A stretch of 36,758 nt of DNA, taken from NCBI GenBank assembly GCA_944383255.1, contig CALWOY010000033.1:1-36758 (forward strand), read 5' to 3'. This document shows, in pieces, positions 1-9,632 of this stretch (position 1 is the first letter of the stretch; every line of letters starts with the position of its first letter). Under the pieces are notes generated by a model. It did not search any database. It was not told where the DNA came from and saw only the letters and a program-made list of their open reading frames with translations. A program made the position numbers and the translations under genes. This stretch comes from an uncultured Clostridia bacterium (GTDB lineage: Bacteria > Bacillota > Clostridia > Christensenellales > UBA1242).

Positions 1-257
1 ATGATATTGAAATAAAAAGAGACATTATAAAACTTGAAAGTGAATGGTACATCCATAATGTTTGCTATAATCTTGGCATAGAACCTGAAAGCACTAAAGA
101 TGCAGATCTAGACTATGTTAAAGATGCTCGCTGGTATGTTAATTTTGCAACAGATGTTGCTTCTTTATTCTATACTTTTCATGATGATTTGGATAACTAT
201 CAATATAATGAACAAAATATTATCTCTCAAGAAGATTTATTATCTTACGAAATATAA
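1..257 (+). CDS. Hypothetical protein, C-terminal part (5' end outside window)
   Basis: An open frame enters from the left edge (first full codon at base 3) and ends at TAA 255-257, giving 84 visible residues. The peptide is acidic and aromatic-rich, with no recognisable motif, membrane segment or cysteine pair. I do not recognise it. A clean terminator follows 7 bases after the stop, which supports this being the true end of a gene rather than chance open frame. Function unknown. Confidence 0.6.
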   Translation, partial: DIEIKRDIIKLESEWYIHNVCYNLGIEPESTKDADLDYVKDARWYVNFATDVASLFYTFHDDLDNYQYNEQNIISQEDLLSYEI

Positions 258-263
258 AATGTA

Positions 264-293
264 AAAAATCTCGTCTAACAAGACGAGATTTTT
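264..293. terminator. Bidirectional Rho-independent terminator
   Basis: A perfect 13-bp stem (264-276 with 281-293) with AACA loop has a core TCTCGTCT/AGACGAGA flanked by an A tract on the left and a T tract on the right. It can therefore end both the incoming plus-strand gene and the minus-strand lipoprotein gene. Confidence 0.85.
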
Positions 294-306
294 TTGAAAA
301 ATAACA

Positions 307-984
307 CTATTTTTCTACAAACTCAAGGTCGCTGAATACAACACCGTCAACGTTGGCATTTGCGTTCCAAAGATATCTAAATCCAACAACACCAACTGCT
401 GTTTTTTGATTTGTAACCTTTTCGCCATTAACGTCGATTTCGTAATCAACAACATCATCTGCCCATTCAAGTGATATTGCAACTTGAACTTTGCCGTCTT
501 TTACTTCAATGGCATGTCCGCCAGTAACAACAGCATTATAATCCGTGGCATCATCATATGAAATTCCAGTAAGTTCGTTCATGTAATAAACATCACCTTG
601 TTTTGCAATGCCAACACGAACTTCTTCTGTATGTGTATAGGTTTCACCATTTAATCTGTTCAAACCTAAAACCCAACTTGTGAAATCTCCGTCTTCTAAA
701 ACAGAAACATCAAGTTTGAACTCTACAGAAATTTTACTGCCATCCCAATCTTTGTTTTTGTCTTTTTCGCCAAAATATGTTGAACCATATGTATCGTTTT
801 CGGTGTCTTCATTCATAACAACGCCGTTTTTTGTGACTTCACAATTTACACAATACATTCCTGTTTCATCAAAACCATAGTTTTTTGGATCACCACATGC
901 AGCAAACAATACCGCTGAGACAATAACAAGTGCCAAGCAAGTAAATGTTGTGAGTACTTTTTTTAGTGACAAACGTTTACTCAT
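307..984 (-). CDS. Putative secreted lipoprotein of unknown function
   Basis: 225 residues. The N-terminus is a lipoprotein signal: basic MSKRLSLKK, a hydrophobic stretch to about residue 28, then LFAAC with Cys30 as the predicted lipidated residue, so it should sit on the outer face of the cytoplasmic membrane. The mature part is rich in Asp, Gly and Val with alternating hydrophobic residues, suggesting a beta-rich fold (inference), perhaps a jelly-roll or carbohydrate-binding-like domain. No catalytic motif is recognised. A strong AAAGGAGG site precedes the ATG and it has its own promoter (1014-1042). It looks monocistronic, ending at the shared terminator 264-293. Confidence 0.75.
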   Translation of the reverse strand: MSKRLSLKKVLTTFTCLALVIVSAVLFAACGDPKNYGFDETGMYCVNCEVTKNGVVMNEDTENDTYGSTYFGEKDKNKDWDGSKISVEFKLDVSVLEDGDFTSWVLGLNRLNGETYTHTEEVRVGIAKQGDVYYMNELTGISYDDATDYNAVVTGGHAIEVKDGKVQVAISLEWADDVVDYEIDVNGEKVTNQKTAVGVVGFRYLWNANANVDGVVFSDLEFVEK

Positions 985-1013
985 TTTTTCCTCCTTTTGT
1001 TAAAACTAATCAA

Positions 1014-1042
1014 ATTTTACATTATTTAGAACTACTTGTCAA
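1014..1042 (-). promoter_or_regulatory. Sigma-A-type promoter of the lipoprotein gene
   Basis: On the minus strand TTGACA (1037-1042), a 17-bp spacer and TAAAAT (1014-1019). Perfect -35 and near-consensus -10, about 30 bases upstream of the ATG at 984. Confidence 0.8.
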
Positions 1043-1096
1043 CCAAAGAACAATACATCGTCCTATTTTTTTTGTTTTTTGGGTTAAACTATTTGT

Positions 1097-1333
1097 ATGA
1101 ATTTGATTGAAATTGTCGTTTTTAGGTTATTGAAGTACATGAATGAGCAAAATCTTACACAATATGAACTTGCTCAGCGCAGTGGTGTACCCTTTTCGAC
1201 AATCAAAAGTATTATGCAACGAAAAACAAAAAATATTTCACTAAAAACAATTATTATGCTTTCAAAAGGTCTTGGAATGCGAACAAAAGATTTTTTAGAT
1301 GACATAAAATTTGATGAGATTGATATGATATGA
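1097..1333 (+). CDS. Small XRE/Cro-CI-type helix-turn-helix regulator
   Basis: 78 residues, almost entirely one HTH_3-type domain: a first helix, then NLTQYELAQRSGVPFSTIKSI, the Gln-containing HTH typical of phage-repressor-like regulators, then two more helices. There is no effector domain. The whole open frame is needed to complete helix 1, so the start at 1097 is likely, yet no Shine-Dalgarno site precedes it; a -10-like TAAACT (1085-1090) lies so close that the mRNA could be nearly leaderless. It diverges from the lipoprotein promoter, so it might control it (inference). It resembles the protein at 6712. Confidence 0.75.
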   Translation: MNLIEIVVFRLLKYMNEQNLTQYELAQRSGVPFSTIKSIMQRKTKNISLKTIIMLSKGLGMRTKDFLDDIKFDEIDMI

Positions 1334-1340
1334 AATAATA

Positions 1341-1368
1341 AAAATGTCCTTTAAATTAAGGACATTTT
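1341..1368. terminator. Bidirectional terminator between convergent genes
   Basis: 11-bp perfect stem AAAATGTCCTT (1341-1351) / AAGGACATTTT (1358-1368), 6-base loop. It follows the XRE gene stop by 7 bases and overlaps the stop codon of the minus-strand gene ending at 1367. Confidence 0.75.
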
Positions 1369-1597
1369 ACTTATCATTTTTATATTTAGTTTTGTTTGTT
1401 GATGACACTTTCACTGCTATTATAAGCCCAAGTGCAAGTGCCGAAACAACAAAGAGTATTGAGAAAAGAACAATGCTTACCACCATATTCCCTGTGTCAA
1501 TAAGTATACCACACGCAGATAGGACAATCATAACCACGCTGAGTAGCATACAAAATGCACAAGTGAATATAAGCAATGGATACATAGTTTTATTCAT
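1367..1597 (-). CDS. Small two-helix membrane protein, unknown
   Basis: 76 residues: two hydrophobic helices (about 5-31 and 38-64) joined by a short loop, then a short basic tail TNKTKYKNDK. Topology suggests both ends in the cytoplasm (inference). No family recognised. The ATG overlaps the end of the upstream small membrane gene by 8 bases and has no strong ribosome site of its own, so translational coupling is likely. The pair probably forms a two-gene operon and perhaps a hetero-oligomer. Confidence 0.65.
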   Translation of the reverse strand: MNKTMYPLLIFTCAFCMLLSVVMIVLSACGILIDTGNMVVSIVLFSILFVVSALALGLIIAVKVSSTNKTKYKNDK

Positions 1598-1838
1598 CTA
1601 ATACACTTTTCTCATTTGCTGAATCTGTCATTTGGTGCTGACGATAATAGTAAATAAGCATACCAAGCAGTGCCATACATACAATAAATGCAATTACAGT
1701 GCCAACTATACCCCATATGCGCAAACTGGTTGCACCATACTCTATAAGTGCGTTGACACAAACAATTAGAACTACAAGGCTTGCTATTGCACCAAGTGCA
1801 GCAAGAGCAATGAGCCACATATCATAATTTTTTTTCAT
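1590..1838 (-). CDS. Small two-helix membrane protein, unknown
   Basis: 82 residues with two predicted membrane helices (about 7-31 and 42-64) and a polar C-terminal tail with acidic end. First gene of a two-gene unit with the 76-residue protein. The start is fixed by an AAAGGAG site just upstream of ATG 1838. The two proteins share the same architecture and may be distant duplicates. Function unknown. Confidence 0.65.
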   Translation of the reverse strand: MKKNYDMWLIALAALGAIASLVVLIVCVNALIEYGATSLRIWGIVGTVIAFIVCMALLGMLIYYYRQHQMTDSANEKSVLDE

Positions 1839-1861
1839 AGAACTTTCTCCTTTTCTCTTTT

Positions 1862-1890
1862 ATTTTAAACTAAATACAAAAAATTATCAA
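1862..1890 (-). promoter_or_regulatory. Sigma-A-type promoter for the two small membrane proteins
   Basis: Minus strand TTGATA (1885-1890), 17-bp spacer, TAAAAT (1862-1867), about 24 bases upstream of ATG 1838. It lies in the gap after gyrA, where I see no strong separate gyrA terminator, so read-through from gyrA is possible. Confidence 0.7.
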
Positions 1891-1907
1891 TTTTTATGGT
1901 TTTTTTA

Positions 1908-4436
1908 TTATTTTTCCGCGTTTTCTTCATTATTTTTTATGTTTTCTTCAATAACTTCACTTATAACTTCGCTTTCTTGTTCTTCTTCATGTTCACTTGT
2001 AGTAAGGCAAACTACATGTGCGTTGTTTTTAAGTTTCATAATCTTAACACCTTGTGTACCGCGAGAAAGTAAACTTATATCCTTAACTGGTGTTCTGATA
2101 ATTACGCCATTGTCGGCTACTATCATAAGGTCATCGTCAATATTTACTTGTTTTAGGCAAACAAGTTTGCCAGTCTTTTCGTTAAACACACCTGCACGAA
2201 CACCTTTTGCACCACGTGATGTGAGTCTGAAATCATCAACGTGATTACGCTTGCCATAACCATTTTCTGTTATTGTGATAATCTGAGCATCGGTTTCGCC
2301 TTTCTTTATAACTGTCATAGATACAACATTTTCACCTTCATCTAGGCTTATGGACTTAACTCCTTGGGCGGTTCTCCCCATTGTACGAACTTTTTCTTCG
2401 CTAAATCTACAACACTTGCCCGAGGTTGAGGCAACAAGTATTTCATCATCGCCGGTTGACATTTTGACATCAATAACTTCATCGCCGTCATTTAAGGTTA
2501 TTGCTATCTTACCATTTTTACGTATATTTGAAAATTCAATAAGTTTTGTCTTTTTGATAAGTCCATTTTTTGTTGCAATGATAAGATTACCCGTTGTGTC
2601 AGAAGATAGTGGAATTATTGTATTGACCTTTTCATCGGTAGAGAGTGGCAAAAGATTTATCATTGCCCTACCCTTTGCTTGACGCTGTGCCTCTGGAATT
2701 TCGTATGCTTTTATGGTGTAGACTTTTCCAAAGTTTGTAAAGAACATCAAATCGTCATGAGAGTTGACAATAAATATATCTTTTACAAAATCTTCTTCCT
2801 TTGTCTTGTGCGCACTAATTCCCACACCGCCACGCTTTTGAGCCTTGTATTCACTCATACTCATACGCTTGATATAGCCAAGATTTGTCATTGAAACAAC
2901 AACATCTTCTTTCTTTATAAGGTCGGCAATATTTATATCGCTTGAATCGTGGCTAAGTTCTGTCTTCCTTGCATCGCCAAACTGATTTTTAATTGCTTCA
3001 AGATTGTCATTTATAATTGATAGAACTTTTTCTTCGCTTGAAAGGATGCTATTTAATTCATTGATAGTCTTTTCAAGTTCAGCATATTCTTCGTTAAGTT
3101 TTTCAACTTCCAAACTTGTAAGTTTGCTGAGTCTCATATCAAGTATTGCATTTGCTTGAATTTCGTCAAGTTCAAAGTTTGTGGTAAGTTTGTTCTTAGC
3201 ATCTTCTTTATCGTCCGCTTCTTTTATAATCTTGATGACTTCGTCAATGTTTGCAAGGGCGATTTTGAGTCCAAGCACTATATGCATACGCTCTTCGGCT
3301 TTTTTAAGGTCAAACTTTGTCTTGCGAATTAGCACATCTTTTTGGTGTTCAAGATAATAATACAAAATTTGCTTTAAGTTCAAAACCTTTGGTTCGCCGT
3401 CAACAAGTGCAAGCATTATTATACCTTCACTTTGTTGAAGCATTGTCTTTTTGTAAAGCGTATTGAGTACTACTTGTGCATTGGCATCTTTTTTGACCTC
3501 AACAACAACTCTAAGTCCGTCACGGTCAGACTCTTCCTTTATATCGGAAATGCCTTCAAGTTTTTTATTCTTGACCATATCAGCCATTTGCATAATAAAG
3601 CGGGCTTTATTTACGCCATATGGAAGTTCAGTTATAACTATTTTATATCTTCCGCTTGGTGTTTCCTCAATTTCCGCTTTACCACGGACAACTATTCCGC
3701 CACGGCCTGTAGTGTAGGCAAGGCGTACAGCATTTCTGCCCATAATTATGCCACCAGTTGGAAAATCTGGCGCTGGAATATACTCCATAAGTTCGTCAAT
3801 GGTTATTTCAGGGTTTTTGATAAGTGCTTGCACACCGCTTATAACTTCACTTAAATTGTGTGGTGGAATGTTTGTTGCCATACCAACAGCAATACCATCT
3901 GCACCATTTACAAGTAGGTTTGGAAATTTTGCAGGAAGCACTCTTGGTTGCATAAGTGTATCATCAAAGTTTGGATAGAAATCAACAGTTTCCTTGTCTA
4001 TATCTTCAAGCATATACTCAGCAATTTTACTAAGTCTTGCTTCGGTGTAACGCATAGCAGCAGGGCTATCGCCATCGACAGAACCGAAGTTTCCGTGACC
4101 GTCTATTAATGGATACCTTATTGAAAAGTCTTGTGCAAGACGAACTAATGCATCATACACAGAACTGTCGCCGTGTGGGTGATATTTACCCATAACTTCA
4201 CCAACAATTCTTGCACACTTTTTATATGGTTTATCGCTAAAGTTTCCAAGTTCACCCATGGAGTATAAAATACGTCTATGGACTGGTTTTAAACCATCTC
4301 TTACATCTGGAATGGCACGCGAAACATTGACCGCCATCGCATATGAAATAAATGATTTTTTTAACTCGTCAGTGGCTTCTACCTGACGAATTTTTGTATT
4401 TTTAAATAACTCGTGTAATTCTTTCTTTTCTTCCAT
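1908..4436 (-). CDS. gyrA: DNA gyrase subunit A
   Basis: 842 residues, usual length. Gyrase A breaks and rejoins DNA and wraps it for ATP-driven negative supercoiling with GyrB. Visible: the quinolone-determining region YHPHGDSSVYDA with Ser91 and Asp95 at the positions equivalent to E. coli Ser83 and Asp87, i.e. the unmutated susceptible type; catalytic Tyr130 in AMRYTEARL; breakage-reunion core to about residue 500; coiled-coil gate near 435-480; C-terminal beta-pinwheel from about 510 with the GyrA box QKRGGVG at 533-539, which separates it from ParC; and a long acidic tail. The sixth GyrA-box residue is Val where Lys/Arg is usual. The start follows gyrB by 9 bases, with AAAGGTG overlapping the gyrB stop. 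Confidence 0.98.
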   Translation of the reverse strand: MEEKKELHELFKNTKIRQVEATDELKKSFISYAMAVNVSRAIPDVRDGLKPVHRRILYSMGELGNFSDKPYKKCARIVGEVMGKYHPHGDSSVYDALVRLAQDFSIRYPLIDGHGNFGSVDGDSPAAMRYTEARLSKIAEYMLEDIDKETVDFYPNFDDTLMQPRVLPAKFPNLLVNGADGIAVGMATNIPPHNLSEVISGVQALIKNPEITIDELMEYIPAPDFPTGGIIMGRNAVRLAYTTGRGGIVVRGKAEIEETPSGRYKIVITELPYGVNKARFIMQMADMVKNKKLEGISDIKEESDRDGLRVVVEVKKDANAQVVLNTLYKKTMLQQSEGIIMLALVDGEPKVLNLKQILYYYLEHQKDVLIRKTKFDLKKAEERMHIVLGLKIALANIDEVIKIIKEADDKEDAKNKLTTNFELDEIQANAILDMRLSKLTSLEVEKLNEEYAELEKTINELNSILSSEEKVLSIINDNLEAIKNQFGDARKTELSHDSSDINIADLIKKEDVVVSMTNLGYIKRMSMSEYKAQKRGGVGISAHKTKEEDFVKDIFIVNSHDDLMFFTNFGKVYTIKAYEIPEAQRQAKGRAMINLLPLSTDEKVNTIIPLSSDTTGNLIIATKNGLIKKTKLIEFSNIRKNGKIAITLNDGDEVIDVKMSTGDDEILVASTSGKCCRFSEEKVRTMGRTAQGVKSISLDEGENVVSMTVIKKGETDAQIITITENGYGKRNHVDDFRLTSRGAKGVRAGVFNEKTGKLVCLKQVNIDDDLMIVADNGVIIRTPVKDISLLSRGTQGVKIMKLKNNAHVVCLTTSEHEEEQESEVISEVIEENIKNNEENAEK

Positions 4437-4445
4437 AATTCACCT

Positions 4446-6398
<1,953 letters not shown>

Positions 6399-6413
6399 CT
6401 AAAATTATTGCAC

Positions 6414-6478
6414 AAAAAAAGCCTTAATATACTATTAGTATTATAACATACTATAATTATATATTAAAGCATTTTTTT
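6414..6478. repeat. Imperfect inverted repeat straddling the gyrB promoter
   Basis: Left arm 6414-6431 and right arm 6460-6478 are near-complementary (TATATTAA[G/A]GC followed by a T7 run, with one mismatch and one extra base). The -35 lies in the right arm and the start site just beside the left arm, so it frames the promoter. It could be an operator or a supercoiling-sensitive cruciform; purpose not shown. Confidence 0.55.
6440..6468 (-). promoter_or_regulatory. gyrBA promoter with extended -10
   Basis: Minus strand: -35-like TTTAAT (6463-6468), 17-bp spacer, TATAAT (6440-6445) with the TGT extension (6446-6448). The extended -10 compensates for the poor -35. Start of transcription predicted near 6433, about 60 bases before gyrB. 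Confidence 0.7.
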
Positions 6479-6503
6479 GAAAAAAGTAGACAAAAAATTA
6501 AAT

Positions 6504-6530
6504 AAAAAAAGCCCGCAAAAATATGCGAGC
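6504..6530 (-). terminator. Terminator of tRNA-His
   Basis: Minus-strand stem GCTCGCA (6524-6530) / TGCGGGC (6511-6517) with one G-U pair, 6-base loop, followed by seven T (6504-6510). It begins four bases after the encoded CCA end. Confidence 0.8.
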
Positions 6531-6534
6531 ATTA

Positions 6535-6612
6535 TGGGGTGAATAATGGGACTTGAACCCATGGTCTCCAGAGCCACAATCTGGCGCGTTAGCCAACTAC
6601 GCTATATCCACC
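6535..6612 (-). tRNA. tRNA-His(GTG)
   Basis: Cloverleaf read by eye on the minus strand: acceptor GTGGATA / TATTCAC (6605-6611 with 6539-6545, one G-U), anticodon stem CCAGA/TCTGG around loop TTGTGGC, so the anticodon is GTG (His). The T arm contains GGTTCAAGTCC. The histidine-specific extra G(-1) (6612) faces discriminator C73, and CCA is encoded (6535-6537). Single gene with its own promoter and terminator. Confidence 0.95.
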
Positions 6613-6624
6613 ATAGCATATACA

Positions 6625-6653
6625 AATATAATATAAAGAGAAAAATTTGTCAA
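6625..6653 (-). promoter_or_regulatory. Promoter of tRNA-His
   Basis: Minus strand TTGACA (6648-6653), 17-bp spacer, TATATT (6625-6630), about a dozen bases before the tRNA 5' end. Divergent from the XRE operon promoter at 6662-6690. Confidence 0.8.
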
Positions 6654-6661
6654 TCACTATT

Positions 6662-6690
6662 TTAACTTTGTGATTTTTCTTTTTTATGAT
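6662..6690 (+). promoter_or_regulatory. Possible promoter of the two-gene XRE operon
   Basis: TTAACT (6662-6667), 17-bp spacer, TATGAT (6685-6690), 22 bases before ATG 6712. Both hexamers deviate from consensus; spacing and location support it. Confidence 0.5.
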
Positions 6691-6711
6691 ATATTTAAAC
6701 AAAGGAATGCT

Positions 6712-6951
6712 ATGACAATAAACGATGCAATAAGAAAAAGAATTTTAGAACTTGTGGAAGAAAATAAAACCAATTTAACATCACTTTGTTTAAATTCTAA
6801 TCTAACGCCATCCACAATATTTGATTTTATGTACGGAAAAATTAAATGTCCAAAAGTTATAACAATAAAAAAGATATGTGCTGGTGCAAATATAACTCTT
6901 GAGCAATTTTTTGCACGAGATTACTTTAACAGCACAGAAGATGTGTATTAA
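6712..6951 (+). CDS. Small XRE-type helix-turn-helix regulator
   Basis: 79 residues. Start set at ATG 6712, because AAAGGA lies just upstream; the frame is open back to 6670 but that extension has no ribosome site and would lie in the promoter. The HTH covers residues 20-45 (TSLCLNSNLTPSTIFDFM). The plan is the same as the regulator at 1097: STI at the start of the recognition helix, then a TI.KI helix and an acidic end. Likely DNA-binding regulator without ligand domain. First gene of a pair; the second starts 10 bases after its stop. Confidence 0.75.
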   Translation: MTINDAIRKRILELVEENKTNLTSLCLNSNLTPSTIFDFMYGKIKCPKVITIKKICAGANITLEQFFARDYFNSTEDVY

Positions 6952-6961
6952 AAGGAAACCT

Positions 6962-7261
6962 ATGACTGTAAAAGAAATTTTATCAAGAATTGGATATATT
7001 AGAAATAAAGCCGGGCTTTCTGCAAGAGAAGTAAGTTTAAGAATTGGTATGAGCCCGCAATATGTTGCACAACTTGAAAGTGGCAGAATAGTCCTCACTG
7101 TTGAAAAACTATTACAAATTTTAGAAGTTTGTGAATTCCCTATTGATAGATTTTTTAGTTCGAATATTGAAGATTATGAAATAGATTCAGAATTGCAAAC
7201 TCTGATTGAAAATTTGCCAATGAATAAAAAGAAAAATTTAATTGAATTTATAAAGAAATAA
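6962..7261 (+). CDS. XRE-family helix-turn-helix regulator
   Basis: 99 residues. Start chosen at ATG 6962 because AAAGGAA (from 6951) overlaps the previous stop; the longer frame from 6899 overlaps the upstream gene without a ribosome site. HTH_3 domain at about residues 7-60: helix, SAREVSLRIGMSPQYVAQLESGR (helices 2-3), then LTVEKLLQILEVCEFPIDRFF. The last 30 residues are an acidic then basic helix, possibly for dimerisation. Probably autoregulates its operon or the divergent tRNA region (inference). Confidence 0.8.
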   Translation: MTVKEILSRIGYIRNKAGLSAREVSLRIGMSPQYVAQLESGRIVLTVEKLLQILEVCEFPIDRFFSSNIEDYEIDSELQTLIENLPMNKKKNLIEFIKK

Positions 7262-7267
7262 ATATAT

Positions 7268-7387
7268 GAGATTCTTCGTCAGCCGTCAAGGATGTCACAC
7301 TCAGAATGTCACAGAAAAAACTAGAAGATGTCTCGCCTATGGCTCGACAAGACACAGTGGTGTCATTTCGAGCGAAGCGAGTAATTT
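7268..7387. repeat. Degenerate palindromic (REP-like) intergenic repeats
   Basis: The gap after the XRE operon contains a forward unit starting GAGATTCTTCG and running into GTCACACTCAGAATGTCAC, a middle segment TCTCGCCTATGGCTCGA, and a reverse unit TGTCATTTCGAGCGAAGCGAG. These resemble the GAGATTTCTCGCTTCGCTCGAAATGACA type of dispersed repeat. Related degraded copies appear at 26190 and 33334. Confidence 0.55.
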
Positions 7388-7402
7388 ATACAGAATTTTA
7401 TT

Positions 7403-8476
7403 TTAGAAATAATAAAACAATAATATTATACCAGCGAGTATTGCAATTAACATAAGTACAAAAAAAGTGATTTTAACTGGCGATTTTGGAAGTCCCCCGC
7501 CAACCTTACCTGTTTGACCATTCATATATGTTAAGTAGTCTTTACCTTTGTACTTGTATTTTACACTATACGTTGGAACTATGTAGTAAGAATATTTTTC
7601 TTCGCTTAAACTTACATTTTGGCTATAACTTTCTACAAAAGAATATGTATACGATGACAAAATCTGACTGCGAATAGTTTGTTCCATTATGCTATTTGCA
7701 ACTTTTTTACAATTTTCAAGTGCTTGGTCATAATGCTCCAAACTGTAACCACGAATAAACGCATCGTTATAAACCACAAGTTCTTTTAAATTATATGGTT
7801 TTATACCGTTGAAAACAATTTGGTCGATATGCGAACTCGTTTCCACCAAAATATCGTGATGCTCAAAGTCGCGTGCACCAGAAATTGAAAAATATGTGGT
7901 ATGTGTTCTTGTGTGCCCATTTCTTGATGTTGTAGTATGATTTCTTCCAAGCCTACCACGATATACCGTGTGTGATTTGGCATCAAAACTAAAACAAGGC
8001 ACATATACACCTTTTATCTCGTCCATAGGTGGACTTTTTTTGAAAATACTAGGCAAGAACCACTTCTTTTTGAGCCCGTCTTTATAAAGTTTGGATGCTT
8101 TTTCTGCCCCAAATTTAAAAGGTATAATAGAATCTGGTCTGAGCCCTATTTCAACATCTTCTGCAATTGCTATACTACTGTCACAATATGGGCAACGAGT
8201 AGCAACATCTAATTTATTTAATACAACATTTGCACCACAAGAAGAGCATTTAAAGACTTTATTTTCTTCAGCGAATTTTTTATGTTCTTCTTTTATCTCA
8301 CTATTTGCTTCATAATTGTGCTTTTGGTTGTTATGGTCAAACACAATCTTTTCAAGTCCGCCACAAGATTCACATTTAAGTGATTGGTCCTCAGGCGAAA
8401 AATACAAATGTCCTCCGCAAGAAGAACATTTGTCTTGAGTTCCTTTAATTATAGTTTCAAACTGTGTATCCGCCAT
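7403..8476 (-). CDS. Zinc-ribbon membrane-anchored protein, YdjG-like
   Basis: 357 residues. Two N-terminal CxxC zinc ribbons (CSSCGG...CESCGG about 17-39, and CSSCG...CPYC about 77-99), a central soluble domain with a Tyr/His/Thr-rich patch, and one C-terminal membrane helix (about 335-355) ending in YYF. The architecture matches the B. subtilis YdjG-type protein (TFIIB-like zinc ribbon plus tail anchor), which recruits the SPFH protein YdjI and PspA in an envelope-stress system. It starts 3 bases after the SPFH gene stop; ribosome site is weak (GTGGAA), suggesting coupling. No pspA homologue is visible nearby. Assignment by architecture, moderate. Confidence 0.7.
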   Translation of the reverse strand: MADTQFETIIKGTQDKCSSCGGHLYFSPEDQSLKCESCGGLEKIVFDHNNQKHNYEANSEIKEEHKKFAEENKVFKCSSCGANVVLNKLDVATRCPYCDSSIAIAEDVEIGLRPDSIIPFKFGAEKASKLYKDGLKKKWFLPSIFKKSPPMDEIKGVYVPCFSFDAKSHTVYRGRLGRNHTTTSRNGHTRTHTTYFSISGARDFEHHDILVETSSHIDQIVFNGIKPYNLKELVVYNDAFIRGYSLEHYDQALENCKKVANSIMEQTIRSQILSSYTYSFVESYSQNVSLSEEKYSYYIVPTYSVKYKYKGKDYLTYMNGQTGKVGGGLPKSPVKITFFVLMLIAILAGIILLFYYF

Positions 8477-8479
8477 TTT

Positions 8480-9604
8480 TTATTCCACTTTTGTGCCACA
8501 TTCTGGGCAGAACTTTGCACCTTTTTTAATTTTTGCACCACATTTTTTGCACACAATTTCTTTTTTCAAATTCTCACCACATTCTGGGCAGAACTTTGCA
8601 TTTTTGGAAACCGCCTTTCCACATTTTGGACAAACAGCACCTTGAGGTGCTCCACACTCTGGGCAGAACTTTGCACCTTCACGCATTTTGGCACCGCATT
8701 TTTCACAAGTTGCAGTTTTTTCCTTTGGCTTATTTTCTGTTGTTATATTGTTTGCAAAAACTCCACCAATGGTTGTACCTGCGCCAAGACCTACACCAAG
8801 CCCAGCAAGATTTCCACCGCTTTCATTTTGTGCAGCATCACGAATTGCTTGTGCCGCTTGATATTGAGTGTATGTACCCATTTTATCTTCAAGCACTCCA
8901 AGTTTTGTCCTTTCGTCAAGAGCCTTTTCAACATCTTCTGGAAGTGAAAGATTTTCAATTACAACGCTACAAAGTTTAAGCCCATACTTTGAAAATTCAG
9001 GTTCACTTGATTTTAAAATTTCATTTGAAAACTCTCTATAGTTTGCAGCAAGGTCAATGGCGGAAATTTTGCTTTCTGCAATTGCATCAGTTACTGCTTG
9101 AATGAGCATAGGCTTGATTTGAGTTGCAACATCTTCAACTTTATAAACTTCATTTGTGCCAAAAACTTCTTTCATGAAAAGTTTTGCATCACTAACTCTA
9201 AATGAATAAACACCAAAGCCACGAAGTCTAACCGTTCCAAACTCGCTATCACGCATCATTATTGGGTTTTGGGTGCCCCACTTTTGCCCAACAAACTGCT
9301 TTGTGTTGACAAAATATACTTCTGCCTTTATTGGTGATTCAAACCCTGTTGGAAGTGATAAAATTTTTGTTAAAAATGGTATGTTCTCGGTTGAAAGTTT
9401 GTATGTACCTGGCTGAAAAACATCTGCCACTTCACCTTTATGGACAAATATTGCCACTTGGCTTTCACGAACAACCAAAGTAGATGATGTCATTATTTCA
9501 TCTCTATCAGTTAATGGAAAGCGATAAACGATTGTATCCTTTGAACTATCTTTCCACTCAATGACTTCAAGTAATTGTTTTTTTATAAAATTAAAAAGAC
9601 CCAT
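8480..9604 (-). CDS. SPFH-domain protein with three C-terminal zinc ribbons, YdjI-like
   Basis: 374 residues; start at ATG 9604 behind AAGGAG, not at the longer frame to 9661, which lacks a site and would begin at the promoter -35. N-terminus MGLFNFIKKQ is amphipathic. An SPFH/virion-core-like domain spans about 25-240, followed by a Gly-rich linker (GGNLAGLGVGLGAGTTIGG) and three tandem double-CxxC ribbons (CEKCG...CPECG, CPKCG...CPECG, CKKCG...CPECG) to the end. In B. subtilis the YdjI family is membrane-associated and works with YdjG/YdjH and PspA. Together with the following gene it forms a likely envelope-stress module. Confidence 0.8.
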   Translation of the reverse strand: MGLFNFIKKQLLEVIEWKDSSKDTIVYRFPLTDRDEIMTSSTLVVRESQVAIFVHKGEVADVFQPGTYKLSTENIPFLTKILSLPTGFESPIKAEVYFVNTKQFVGQKWGTQNPIMMRDSEFGTVRLRGFGVYSFRVSDAKLFMKEVFGTNEVYKVEDVATQIKPMLIQAVTDAIAESKISAIDLAANYREFSNEILKSSEPEFSKYGLKLCSVVIENLSLPEDVEKALDERTKLGVLEDKMGTYTQYQAAQAIRDAAQNESGGNLAGLGVGLGAGTTIGGVFANNITTENKPKEKTATCEKCGAKMREGAKFCPECGAPQGAVCPKCGKAVSKNAKFCPECGENLKKEIVCKKCGAKIKKGAKFCPECGTKVE

Positions 9605-9632
9605 AATTTTCTCCTTAAATATCTTATTAAAT

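Noticed and set aside
3432..3854. 140-residue plus-strand frame
   Set aside because: Lies inside gyrA on the opposite strand, without ribosome site or family resemblance.
6802..7098. 98-residue minus-strand frame across the XRE pair
   Set aside because: Antisense to two regulators that have ribosome sites and HTH motifs.
8384..8979. Two long plus-strand open frames rich in Cys, His and Phe
   Set aside because: They are antisense shadows of the zinc-ribbon repeats of the YdjI-like gene and have no start signals.
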